Origin: DATKKG01 sp035543015
Lineage (GTDB): Archaea > Thermoproteota > Nitrososphaeria > Conexivisphaerales > DTJL01
Length of the DNA: 15,953 nucleotides
Assembly: GCA_035543015.1 (NCBI GenBank)
Contig: DATKKG010000005.1
Coordinates: 1 to 15,953, forward strand
Direction of reading: 5' to 3'
Numbering within the stretch: position 1 is the stretch's first letter; each line of letters opens with the position of its first letter. Below, in pieces: positions 1 to 7,232 of the stretch. The position numbers were made by a program, and so were the translations under genes. The notes under the pieces were generated by a model. The model ran no database searches and was not told where the DNA came from. It saw nothing but the letters and a program-made list of their open reading frames with translations.

Positions 1-480
1 GGGCTCAGGGTGCGCCACATCTACGAATACAACCCCCTCAGACAGGTCATCGTCTCCGCACTCATGTCCAAGCCCGTATCGACTGTCCAGGGGGAGCAGA
101 ACGTGCTGGACCTGTACAGGGAAATGAACGATCCTAGCAACGAAATCTCGCGGAGGAAGAGGATTGTCGTCCTGAAGAAGGGGAGAGTTGTTGGTACCAT
201 CGAAAGGAGCCAAGTCTATGATGCGGCGTCCCACGCTGAAGCCGACTTGACCGTGGAGAAGGTATGTTCGAAGGCCTTCCTAACCGTCGGGGAGGACGAG
301 CTGGCCTACCAAGCGCAGAGAGAGATGATCCTCCACAACGTCCGCTTTCTGATCGTGGTGGACAGGAATGGCGAACTCTCCGGGTACCTCTCCTTGAGTG
401 ACCTGGTCAGGGCACAGAAGCATAAGATTGAAGACGAGACCATCGTCGAGAGAGGAATTCTCAGCTCTCGTTTCCCATGA
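1..480 (+). CDS. Tandem CBS-domain protein, probably C-terminal part of a ClC-type chloride channel (5' partial)
   Basis: The frame is open to the left edge; a GTG at 10 is the first visible start, but the protein probably begins outside the window. Two CBS motifs are visible. The first starts around VSALMSKPVSTV and includes IVVLKKGRVVGTI. The second runs from VEKVCSKAFLTV to LIVVDRNGELSGYLSLSDLV. CBS pairs bind adenine nucleotides and regulate attached transporters or enzymes. The lead-in (YEYNPLRQVIVSALMS) and the charged tail after SDLVRAQKHKIEDETI resemble the cytoplasmic end of prokaryotic ClC chloride channels, so I infer a truncated ClC protein; a stand-alone CBS protein remains possible. 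The pair of CBS domains is certain, the ClC assignment only moderate. Confidence 0.75.
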   Translation, partial: GLRVRHIYEYNPLRQVIVSALMSKPVSTVQGEQNVLDLYREMNDPSNEISRRKRIVVLKKGRVVGTIERSQVYDAASHAEADLTVEKVCSKAFLTVGEDELAYQAQREMILHNVRFLIVVDRNGELSGYLSLSDLVRAQKHKIEDETIVERGILSSRFP

Positions 481-638
481 TGCGGCATCAGGCAGTCTCC
501 TGGAGCGCTAGGGAACGCATCAGCGATGCCCCATTGTAGCTATGACGCAGGGAAAAGGACGCGCCCTCAAATGCCGACATGGACGCCGAGAAGGATATAG
601 AACGGAGGAGCGTCCAGACCGCATGCAATCCGCATCAG

Positions 639-648
639 TCTAAAATAG
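639..648 (+). promoter_or_regulatory. Candidate TATA box for the HAD-like gene
   Basis: TCTAAAATAG stands out as an AT-rich block in GC-rich surroundings, centred about 39 bases before the TTG start at 682. An archaeal start site 25-27 bases downstream would leave a leader of roughly a dozen bases. AGGAG at 664-668 may be the ribosome binding site, although its spacing is long. Confidence 0.35.
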
Positions 649-681
649 ACCCCCGCCTCGGACAGGAGTTGGGATATCACG

Positions 682-1323
682 TTGATTGAAGCTCTGATCT
701 TCCCGCTCGGTGCCCTTTTCAAATACGGTCGCGACTACTCCAGCGTAGCCTCTAAGGTCAGCTCCTCCTACCATGTGAACATCCCGGGTCCAAGTCCGGG
801 ACCTTCGGAGATAATGGCCGCCATTGAAGCACTGTCGGACGAGGCCCAGAGGCGGAAGGCCATTGCCGAGGCAGCCTCCCTCCTCGCCGAAGCAGAGCTG
901 CACTTTGCGGAGGATGCTGTCCTCCGGCCCGGTGCCGACTCCGGCCTCCGGTCCGCCGCCTCCAGATCACTGAAGCTCGGGCTAGTCAGCGACCTGAGCT
1001 TGGCCGCCACTGAGAGGATTCTGTCCAAAGCAGCTGGAGTGGCGCTGTTTCAGGCTATGGTCGCCCGCGACAGCCTTGCGGGCGTCCACACGATGACGGA
1101 TGACTTGACTGCTGTCCTGCACAACCTGGGGCTCCCCCCCAGCAACTCACTGATGTTTTGCCGCAGCCTGGAGGAGATTCGCCTGGCGCGGGATGTGGGC
1201 TTGGAGCCGGTTGTCCTCGCGTCTAGGGAGCATGACATCAACGCCCTGCTCGCAAGCGGCCGCAGCCGCATGCTGATGTCCCTGAGCGAGATAGAGGACA
1301 TGCTGTCCTTGCTGCCGCAGTGA
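682..1323 (+). CDS. HAD-fold protein lacking catalytic aspartates (pseudoenzyme)
   Basis: This 213-residue protein has the layout of a HAD-superfamily phosphatase. A hydrophobic first strand, MIEALIFPLGALF, lies where MIKAVIFDLDGTL is usual. A helical cap follows. The motif II strand is LGLVSDLS and keeps the serine. A final strand-loop, SLMFCRSLEEIRLARDVGL, corresponds to the motif IV pattern GDSxxDIxAAxxAG. The nucleophile and acid/base aspartates of motif I are replaced (FPLGAL), the motif III lysine is not evident, and the motif IV aspartates are gone. It is therefore unlikely to be a phosphatase and may bind a ligand or partner. The start is a TTG at 682; no in-frame ATG gives the first strand. 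The fold is inferred from motif spacing. It stands alone on this strand, facing the convergent membrane gene. Confidence 0.6.
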   Translation: MIEALIFPLGALFKYGRDYSSVASKVSSSYHVNIPGPSPGPSEIMAAIEALSDEAQRRKAIAEAASLLAEAELHFAEDAVLRPGADSGLRSAASRSLKLGLVSDLSLAATERILSKAAGVALFQAMVARDSLAGVHTMTDDLTAVLHNLGLPPSNSLMFCRSLEEIRLARDVGLEPVVLASREHDINALLASGRSRMLMSLSEIEDMLSLLPQ

Positions 1324-1355
1324 ACACCATACGCAGAAGGTGGAATCAGTGTTCC

Positions 1356-1880
1356 CTAGGGCAGGCCAGCATACTTTTTCCCGGTATATCCCATGACTAC
1401 ACCGAAACCGATGTATGTGAGGGCCAAGCCGATGACCAGCTTGAGAGAGTTCAACAGGGGAAGCGAAAGCAGGGTGCCTCCCACCTGAGGCGTCGACACG
1501 ATGATCAAAAGGGCGACAGTGAGGACCAGCTGGACCCCGCTGAAGGCGAGCCCCTCGGTGACAGAGTACTTCCTGAAAACGAAGGCGAATACGAGACCCC
1601 ACAATACGCCTATGGCTACGAACAGTGTCAAGCCCAATAGACCCACATCGGATGGCAGACCCGCAATGCCGAAGGCGGATGCGACGGTCGGGAACCATGG
1701 CGTGACCAGAAGGCCTGCGTCGTCCGCTGCTACGGCGATGAACGAAGCCACTATGCTTGCTACGAGGCCTCCGACCAAGCCCATCTCGGCCTTACCTTTC
1801 AGAGTGAGCAGGTGCGCGCTCGTCAACGCTTTGTTGCCCCGTTCCTCCACTGCCTCCTGAAGTGACTTGGTCTCCTGCAA
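1356..1880 (-). CDS. Four-helix integral membrane protein of unknown function
   Basis: This 174-residue protein has about four hydrophobic segments (roughly residues 33-53, 80-102, 110-129 and 145-165). An amphipathic, charged N-terminus precedes them and the tail ends in GKKYAGLP. The start is a TTG three bases after the stop of the upstream cytochrome b gene, so the two are surely co-transcribed and probably translationally coupled. I recognise no catalytic motif or heme-ligand histidine pattern. It is most likely an accessory or anchor subunit of the cytochrome b module, by position only. No family name can be given from sequence alone. Confidence 0.7.
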   Translation of the reverse strand: MQETKSLQEAVEERGNKALTSAHLLTLKGKAEMGLVGGLVASIVASFIAVAADDAGLLVTPWFPTVASAFGIAGLPSDVGLLGLTLFVAIGVLWGLVFAFVFRKYSVTEGLAFSGVQLVLTVALLIIVSTPQVGGTLLSLPLLNSLKLVIGLALTYIGFGVVMGYTGKKYAGLP

Positions 1881-1883
1881 CCT

Positions 1884-2729
1884 CTAGTCACCACCGTCAG
1901 CTAATTCTTTCCGAATGAGCCCCGTCGACTGCTTGGCTCGCCACCGCGCGGGGTCGTAGTGCTTCAAATAGAAGTCCTTGGACATCGTGCCTGTGACCAT
2001 GGCCCTCAGTATGGGCCAGTTCTCAGGGATTACGGCGAAGTAGATGTGGCCTATGATGAGGCCCACCAGGAGGAAGGCGAAGATGTCGTGGAGGACCCTG
2101 AACAGGCTCTCCGTCTGGTAGCCCAGGTTGGGCATGAGGTTGAAGGGGTTCCAGAAGTACAGTCCGGTGACGCCGAGGACCACCAGCGAGAGGGTCAGGC
2201 CCCAATGGAAGATCTTCATGAAGGGATCATACTTGGCCATCCTCGGGTATTCGTTCGAAGCGCCTACGAAGTTCTTGGCCCTCTTGGCGGCATCCCTGAT
2301 ATCCTTGACTCCCGGCGAGATGTTCCAGAAGCCACGCGCCACCACCGTGTCCCAGACGACGTGGATGATGATGAGCCCCAGCAGCGCCCAGACCAAGTCC
2401 AAGTGGAGCGAAATCTCTGCCGTGGTCCCCACGACTCCAAACGGGGCCAGGAGGCCGTTGAGAAGGCCCGGGAAGAAGATCGCGGTGCCCGTCAGCACCA
2501 TAAGACTGAGTACAATGAAGTCGGTCCAATGAAATAGGCGTTCGACTACGTCGTAGTACTTTATCCTGTCACCGGGGATGGTCACGCTGGGGGTGGGGCC
2601 GGTCGGAGACGGCTCCCTGAACGCCCTCCTAAACCAATGAACTGCATATCCGGCAACGAAAACTAGCACGATGTACGCCGCTATGGTGACATCCAGCCTC
2701 TGAGGCGGCAACTGGAATGGGTCAATCAA
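1884..2729 (-). CDS. Cytochrome b, formate dehydrogenase gamma subunit-like
   Basis: This 281-residue membrane protein has a short N-terminal helix and then the four-helix diheme cytochrome b core of the FdnI/b561 type. Candidate heme ligands and core histidines are seen in VVERLFHWTDF (H67), SLHLDLVW (H109), LIIIHVVWD (H123), MKIFHWGLTL (H175), RVLHDIF (H214) and LIIGHIYF (H228). The C-terminus (PILRAMVTGTMSKDFYLKHY) matches the usual end of formate dehydrogenase gamma subunits. Such proteins accept electrons from a partner oxidoreductase and reduce quinone. No formate dehydrogenase catalytic subunit is present; instead the gene is divergent from an exported aldehyde oxidoreductase operon, a plausible electron donor. 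The start is a TTG at 2729, just downstream of a TATA-like element, giving a short leader. Confidence 0.88.
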   Translation of the reverse strand: MIDPFQLPPQRLDVTIAAYIVLVFVAGYAVHWFRRAFREPSPTGPTPSVTIPGDRIKYYDVVERLFHWTDFIVLSLMVLTGTAIFFPGLLNGLLAPFGVVGTTAEISLHLDLVWALLGLIIIHVVWDTVVARGFWNISPGVKDIRDAAKRAKNFVGASNEYPRMAKYDPFMKIFHWGLTLSLVVLGVTGLYFWNPFNLMPNLGYQTESLFRVLHDIFAFLLVGLIIGHIYFAVIPENWPILRAMVTGTMSKDFYLKHYDPARWRAKQSTGLIRKELADGGD

Positions 2730-2756
2730 TCCAGTTCAGACAAGAGCAACACATCA

Positions 2757-2767
2757 AACCTTTAACC
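2757..2767 (-). promoter_or_regulatory. Candidate TATA box for the cytochrome b operon
   Basis: On the minus strand this reads GGTTAAAGGTT, about 33 bases upstream of the TTG start at 2729. The spacing would give a leader of roughly 5-10 bases. It lies in the AT-richer intergenic region shared with the divergent aldehyde oxidoreductase operon. Confidence 0.35.
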
Positions 2768-2898
2768 ATTATCACGTTTTTCCGATTTCCTTCTACTTCA
2801 TGAATCGCTCAGGCCATTTCGGACGCCAGTCTTCGGAAAACGTAAGCTCCTCGAATCAGTTTAGCGGGAAAACATGGAAAACGGTAAAATACGTGCCA

Positions 2899-2916
2899 TG
2901 CATATTCTGCATATTC
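2899..2916. repeat. Perfect tandem 9-bp repeat upstream of the aldehyde oxidoreductase operon
   Basis: TGCATATTC occurs twice head to tail with no spacer, within the divergent promoter region. The first copy is at 2899-2907 and the second at 2908-2916, about 45 bases upstream of the plus-strand TATA-like element. The arrangement suggests a regulator site. The 7-base core CATATTC also occurs ahead of the Lrp-type regulator and in the pilin promoter region, but also in two coding regions, so specificity is uncertain. Confidence 0.4.
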
Positions 2917-2960
2917 GGTAATGTGTCACGTCCAATGAGGAGAGCAACGAGAGCGGGACC

Positions 2961-2969
2961 GGTTTTAAC
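2961..2969 (+). promoter_or_regulatory. Candidate TATA box of the aldehyde oxidoreductase operon
   Basis: GGTTTTAAC lies just ahead of the TTG at 2985. Its centre is only about 20 bases from that codon, so the transcript would start at or slightly after it. This leaves open translation from the in-frame TTG at 3021 instead. It is the best TATA-like element in this promoter region on the plus strand. Confidence 0.4.
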
Positions 2970-2984
2970 TCATCTCAGGACAGG

Positions 2985-3635
2985 TTGAAGCTTGCCCTCG
3001 AGAGTTCACATGGCATCAGGTTGAGCAGAAGGAGCTTCATCAAGGGCGGCATCGCAGCCACGGCCTTGACCGCGGTCGTCGTAGGGGTGCTTCCGCAGCG
3101 GATCTCTGGCACCACACCGGTAACCCCTTCGGCTTCGACCGCGCCGTCGCCGGGCCTTTTGGCGATTCGCACGATTACGCTCAGAGTCAACGGTCAGAGC
3201 CTGGCCGCCCAAGTCGAGCCCAGGGACATGCTCGTCAACGTCCTTCGCGAGCAACTGGGTCTGATAGGCACAAAGAGGCCCTGCAACAGGATGGAGTGCG
3301 GAGGTTGCACCGTTCTCATTGACAACAAGCCCTTCTATTCCTGCACGTATCTAGCCATAAGGGCCCAAGGACACCAGATCCTCACCCCCGAGGGAGGTAA
3401 AACTGACGCCGTCCTCGCTGCGGTCCAGAACGCGTGGGTCCAGACTGACGCCAGCCAGTGCGGCTACTGTCAGGGAGGTCAAGTGATGTCGGCTACCGCC
3501 CTCCTCAAGAGTAACAACAACCCCTCGGTGGACGAAATAAAGGCCGCCATGAGCGGCAACCTCTGCCGCTGCGGCACTTACATGAACATCATAGAGGGGG
3601 TTCAACTGGCTTCGGAGAACTTGAGGGGCGTATAG
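2985..3635 (+). CDS. Tat-exported [2Fe-2S] subunit of a PaoABC-type aldehyde oxidoreductase
   Basis: This is the small subunit of a molybdenum hydroxylase (xanthine oxidase family). A twin-arginine signal, LSRRSFIKGG, followed by a hydrophobic stretch (residues 23-36) shows export of the folded complex, as in E. coli PaoA. The ferredoxin-like domain then has C100-x4-C105-x2-C108-x11-C120 (RPCNRMECGGC). The second all-helical cluster domain has C159GYC162 and C194RC196. All eight cluster ligands are present, and the 216-residue length is normal. The first in-frame start is TTG 2985; TTG 3021 would leave the arginines almost at the N-terminus and is possible given the TATA position. The stop overlaps or abuts the next gene (TAGTGATG). 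It passes electrons from the molybdenum centre to the FAD subunit. Confidence 0.93.
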   Translation: MKLALESSHGIRLSRRSFIKGGIAATALTAVVVGVLPQRISGTTPVTPSASTAPSPGLLAIRTITLRVNGQSLAAQVEPRDMLVNVLREQLGLIGTKRPCNRMECGGCTVLIDNKPFYSCTYLAIRAQGHQILTPEGGKTDAVLAAVQNAWVQTDASQCGYCQGGQVMSATALLKSNNNPSVDEIKAAMSGNLCRCGTYMNIIEGVQLASENLRGV

Positions 3636-5980
3636 TGATGTCATCCACAAACGCCCCGTCTTACAACCTCGTCGGCAATCCGAATATCAAAAGGCGCGAC
3701 ATAATGAGGAAGATCACCGGCCAGGCGGTCTACACGTATGATATCAACCCCGCCCATGTCGGCGAAACCAGCTTCGTCTACATGGGGAAGATAACCTGCC
3801 CGTACCCTCACGCCAAGATCGTCAGCATAGATAGCAGCAAGGCCGAGGCAGCTGGCTACACGGTCCTTACGGCAAAGGATTTCCCTGCCTTCTCCCTCTT
3901 CGGCTCCGGAAGGCCTCACCTTCCATTGCCTCCCACTGAGACCCTCTACCCCGGGCAGATGGTCGCCGTGGTAGGCGCGCCCACCACCGACGAAGTAGAG
4001 GACGCCATCGACCTTGTGGACGTGAAGTTCGATCCGCTCCCCTACGTCCTGGACGCCGAGGAGGCTACAAAGCCCGGCTCCCCCCAGCTCTGGCCCGACG
4101 GCAACATCCCAGGTGCAGGCTATAACCCGGAGACCGGACCTGTGCCCGCGACCCTCCATGTGGAATATGGAGACGTCGACACGGCGCTCGCTAACGCTGA
4201 TCAAGTGGTCACAACGAAGCTGGACTTCCCGCTTCATCAGCATTACGAGATGGAACCAAGGGCCTGCGTCGCCTCATGGAAGAACAATACCCTGACCATC
4301 TGGGCGAGCAACCAATGGGTGCACATAGCCCAGGCGATCGTCGCCGGTTACTTCAGGATGCCCCTTAACAACGTGACGGTCAAGAGCGCACTCGGAGGGA
4401 CCGAAGGAGGAGGTGTCGTAGGGATGGCGCTCGGAGACAAGGTTTCGGGAGAAGAGCTTGTCTTGTCCTCTTTCATGTCGATGAAGGTGGGCGCCGCAGT
4501 CAAGTATGGGCCCACGCGGTTCGACCAGGCCCTCAACAACACGAGCGCTCGCTTCCCGATAAGGGCCTACCTCAAGTTCGGGGGTACCAAGGACGGCACC
4601 ATGACCGCAATGCAGGGTCAGTTCTACGTTAACGTGGGCGCCTATGGCGGCTCCAACGGCTCCGATTCCCTGAGCGACTTCTACAACGCGTACGTCACAC
4701 CCAATGTCCGGCTGGACTCCACCTCTGTCAACACCAACGCCTTCGCCTATGCCGGGCCCATGAGGGATGTCGGCGAAGGCCAGGCGCACTTCTTCATGGA
4801 GGTGGCGGTGGACATGCTTGCGGAGAAGCTGGGGATCGACCCCGTCCAGTTCAGGCTCAAGAACATGAGGACCAAGGACACGGCAGTCGACCCGGTCGCG
4901 AATCTCCCCTATACGGGCTTTGGCCAGCCGGAGGCCTTCAACAAGGCCGTCCAGGCCTTCGCCTGGAGCTCCAAGTTCAAGGGGTTCGGGGTCGCCAGCC
5001 AGGTGAGCGGGACTACACGCAGAGGGGTGGGCATCGCACTTCTGAACGCGGCCAAGGGGAGCATCATACCTCCCAGCACTGGGCAGATCCAAGTCTCCCC
5101 CGACGGCTCGGTGACCGTTTTCACCGGCCTGATGGACCACGGTGCTGGCGGCAACACGACCTTCCCGCTGATGGCCGCGGAGTACCTGGGGCTGACCTCC
5201 CTGGACAACGTGAGCCTCGTGCAGTCGGACACGAGCTTGACAACCAACTCCAGCGTAACGGCGGGGAGCCAAGCCACCCGTAACGCCGGCATGGCTTTCA
5301 GCATGGCTGTGGCCGACCTCAAGCGCCAGTGGTTCCCCACCGTCGCCGCGAAGCTGGGGGTGAGCGCGGACAAGTTGAGTTTCAGTAACGGCTACATCGT
5401 CTCCACTGACGACGCCACCGTGAAGATCAGTTTCAAGGACGCCGCCGCGCTCCTGACGGCCCCGGTCAAGGGTGTCGGCGTCTTCGCAGTCCCCACCAAT
5501 AAGGCGTGGCGGGTCGGCGGTGCCAAGCTAGTGGAGGTGGAGGTTGACATCGAGACCGGCGCGTCGCACGTAATCACCTACGTTAGCGGCATGGACATCG
5601 GCAAGGTCATCTTCGCTAAGGGAGCCGAAAGCCAGGTTAGAGGAGGCTTCTACGGCATGGGGCTCGGAGAGGCCAACTTCCAGGAGCTCCTGCAAGATCC
5701 CACTACAGGGAGCTACATCAATCCCAACTTCCATGACTTTCGCATCCCAACCATAATGGAGACGCCGGACACGGTCATCCCGACCTGGGAGGAGTACGTC
5801 GACCCCATCGGCCCCTTTGGAGCCAAGGGCATCGGCGAGAACGTCCTCATCGCCGTAAGCCCGGCCGTGGCCAACGCATTAAGCAACGCATTGGGCGGGT
5901 ACAGGTTCGACCACCTCCCCATCAGCCGAGAGGATGTCATGAAAGCCATCGCGTGGGCCAAGGGGGCGAACAAGCTTTGA
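3635..5980 (+). CDS. Molybdopterin-binding large subunit of aldehyde oxidoreductase (PaoC/CoxL-like)
   Basis: This 781-residue catalytic subunit belongs to the xanthine oxidase family. Family landmarks are the N-terminal RRDIMRKITGQAVYTYD (a/b hammerhead start), the segment HQHYEMEPRACVA (residues 201-213), AYAGPMRDVGEGQ (371-383) and, near the end, GPFGAKGIGEN, which holds the catalytic glutamate (E735). It should hydroxylate an aldehyde or N-heterocycle using water at a Mo centre. It lacks the AYRxxR active-site loop of true CO dehydrogenases. The loop usually reading GGGFGGK is GGTEGGG here (254-260), which may alter cofactor or substrate binding. It has no signal peptide and presumably hitch-hikes through Tat with the small subunit. 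The start is GTG 3635 or ATG 3638, with GAGGGG upstream. It is a little longer than E. coli PaoC. Confidence 0.93.
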   Translation: MMSSTNAPSYNLVGNPNIKRRDIMRKITGQAVYTYDINPAHVGETSFVYMGKITCPYPHAKIVSIDSSKAEAAGYTVLTAKDFPAFSLFGSGRPHLPLPPTETLYPGQMVAVVGAPTTDEVEDAIDLVDVKFDPLPYVLDAEEATKPGSPQLWPDGNIPGAGYNPETGPVPATLHVEYGDVDTALANADQVVTTKLDFPLHQHYEMEPRACVASWKNNTLTIWASNQWVHIAQAIVAGYFRMPLNNVTVKSALGGTEGGGVVGMALGDKVSGEELVLSSFMSMKVGAAVKYGPTRFDQALNNTSARFPIRAYLKFGGTKDGTMTAMQGQFYVNVGAYGGSNGSDSLSDFYNAYVTPNVRLDSTSVNTNAFAYAGPMRDVGEGQAHFFMEVAVDMLAEKLGIDPVQFRLKNMRTKDTAVDPVANLPYTGFGQPEAFNKAVQAFAWSSKFKGFGVASQVSGTTRRGVGIALLNAAKGSIIPPSTGQIQVSPDGSVTVFTGLMDHGAGGNTTFPLMAAEYLGLTSLDNVSLVQSDTSLTTNSSVTAGSQATRNAGMAFSMAVADLKRQWFPTVAAKLGVSADKLSFSNGYIVSTDDATVKISFKDAAALLTAPVKGVGVFAVPTNKAWRVGGAKLVEVEVDIETGASHVITYVSGMDIGKVIFAKGAESQVRGGFYGMGLGEANFQELLQDPTTGSYINPNFHDFRIPTIMETPDTVIPTWEEYVDPIGPFGAKGIGENVLIAVSPAVANALSNALGGYRFDHLPISREDVMKAIAWAKGANKL

Positions 5981-6987
5981 GAACCGAAGTCAAGAAGTTC
6001 GGGTACTACGAGCCCACCTCCCTGCAGGACGCCGTCGACCACCTGACCAATGCGGGAGGCCAGGCGAAGGTGATATCGGGAGGGTCAGACCTTATTTCGA
6101 GGATTAAGAACAACATCTCGACGCACATACCGCAGTACGTCGTGGACATCAGCGGGCTCGGACTGAGCTACGTCAAGTTCACGCAAAGCGACGGCCTAAG
6201 GATAGGTGGAGCCACTCCCATAAGCACCGTCGAGACTGACCCGAACGTCAACCTGGACTTCGCGGTCCTCGCCCAGGCCGCCGGCAGCGTGGCCACCCCT
6301 CAGATCAGGAACATCGGGACGGTGGCCGGAGACCTCCTTCAGGAGGTCTGGTGCTGGTACCTTCGCTACGACTACGACTGCTGGAGGAACGGCGGGAGCA
6401 TCTGCTACGGGGCAATAGGCGACAACAGGTATTATCACAGCATCTTCGGCGGAAGGCTCTGCTATGCCATCCACGCCGGAGACATTGCCCCGGCCCTCTT
6501 CTCCCTGGACGCCGAAGCCACCGTGGTGGGACCCTCAGGTTCCAGGACGGTGAGCATGGACACCCTGATCCCGGGGATAACGGTGTCCAATGGCGTGGTC
6601 AAGGAGAACACCGTCGCCTACAACGAAATCCTCACCGAGGTTCACGTCCCGACCCCGGCTCCCAACACCAAGAGCGTCTACTACAAGGTCAGGGACAGGG
6701 GGACTTGGGACTTCGCCCTAGCGTCGGCCGCCATCGCAGCTACGTTCAACGGCAGCGCGGTAGGCAAGGCTAGGGTGGTCTTGGGCGCCGTCGACGTGAA
6801 ACCCCGCAGAGCCCTCGATGTCGAGCAGTATCTCGCTGGCAAGCAGATATCCGAGGACGTCCTAACTAGCGCCGCTGACATGGCACTGAGCGGTGCGACG
6901 CCGCTCACCTTCGGCACGGGGAACGCTTTCAGGGTGGACCTCGCCAAGGGGGCTGTTAAGAAGGCTCTCCGCTCACTGACGTCGTAG
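5977..6987 (+). CDS. FAD-binding medium subunit with four-cysteine insertion (PaoB-like)
   Basis: This is the FAD subunit of the molybdenum hydroxylase, 336 residues. The FAD-binding loops are KVISGGSDLISRIK (residues 31-44) and RNIGTVAGDLLQ (111-122). A CO-dehydrogenase flavoprotein C-terminal domain follows from about residue 215. Directly after the second loop is an insertion with C126, C135, C143 and C162 (WCWYL, YDCW, SICYG, RLCYA). It matches the position and spacing of the [4Fe-4S] ligands known from PaoB and 4-hydroxybenzoyl-CoA reductase beta, so an extra [4Fe-4S] cluster is expected. I start it at TTG 5977, which overlaps the previous stop (TTGA) and is preceded by a GGGGGCG stretch; a GTG at 5953 would add eight unlikely residues. 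It shuttles electrons from the small subunit to an acceptor. Confidence 0.92.
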   Translation: MRTEVKKFGYYEPTSLQDAVDHLTNAGGQAKVISGGSDLISRIKNNISTHIPQYVVDISGLGLSYVKFTQSDGLRIGGATPISTVETDPNVNLDFAVLAQAAGSVATPQIRNIGTVAGDLLQEVWCWYLRYDYDCWRNGGSICYGAIGDNRYYHSIFGGRLCYAIHAGDIAPALFSLDAEATVVGPSGSRTVSMDTLIPGITVSNGVVKENTVAYNEILTEVHVPTPAPNTKSVYYKVRDRGTWDFALASAAIAATFNGSAVGKARVVLGAVDVKPRRALDVEQYLAGKQISEDVLTSAADMALSGATPLTFGTGNAFRVDLAKGAVKKALRSLTS

Positions 6988-7001
6988 GTGTTGACGACCC
7001 A

Positions 7002-7232
7002 GTGAGTTCCTCCACCGCGGAAGAAGAGCTTACCCTAGAGGCGATACGCAGTAAGTACCTCAACCGGTGGGTCGCCATCGAAGTCACCAAGAGGGATTCG
7101 AGCCAGCAGCCTGCGGCCGGAGTCGTGGTCGCCGACGACGTCGACAGGTATCGCCTCAGGCAGAAGCTTACGCGGTACGCCGACATCTGTATCCTCTACG
7201 CGGGAGACTCCAGCTACACCGTGATGATGTGA
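7002..7232 (+). CDS. Small DUF5678-like protein
   Basis: This 76-residue soluble protein starts with GTG 14 bases after the FAD subunit, and its stop is followed at once by the next ATG, so it belongs to the same transcript. It has a short acidic helix (TAEEELTLEAIRSKY), then a strand pattern NRWVAIEVTK and GVVVADDVDRYRLRQKL, and ends in ICILYAGDSSYTVMM. This resembles DUF5678-type small domains (WVAxxxGKVVAxGxDxxEV...xxxYV), which often precede retropepsin-like genes. The assignment rests on pattern recall only. A direct role in aldehyde oxidation is not implied; pairing with the two protease-like genes downstream is more likely. Confidence 0.6.
   Translation: MSSSTAEEELTLEAIRSKYLNRWVAIEVTKRDSSQQPAAGVVVADDVDRYRLRQKLTRYADICILYAGDSSYTVMM

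Noticed and set aside
1959..2537. 192-residue plus-strand ORF
   Set aside because: It is antisense to the cytochrome b gene, whose helices and heme histidines are clear.
2800..2988. 62-residue plus-strand ORF in the divergent promoter region
   Set aside because: It spans promoter elements and the tandem 9-bp repeat, and its composition is not protein-like.
4274..5272. 332-residue minus-strand ORF
   Set aside because: It lies wholly opposite the conserved molybdopterin subunit gene and has the Arg/His/Gly-rich composition of antisense translation of GC-rich codons.
3635..5980. Form I CO dehydrogenase large subunit
   Set aside because: The AYRxxR-type active-site loop with the selenium/copper-binding cysteine is absent, and the small subunit has a Tat signal.
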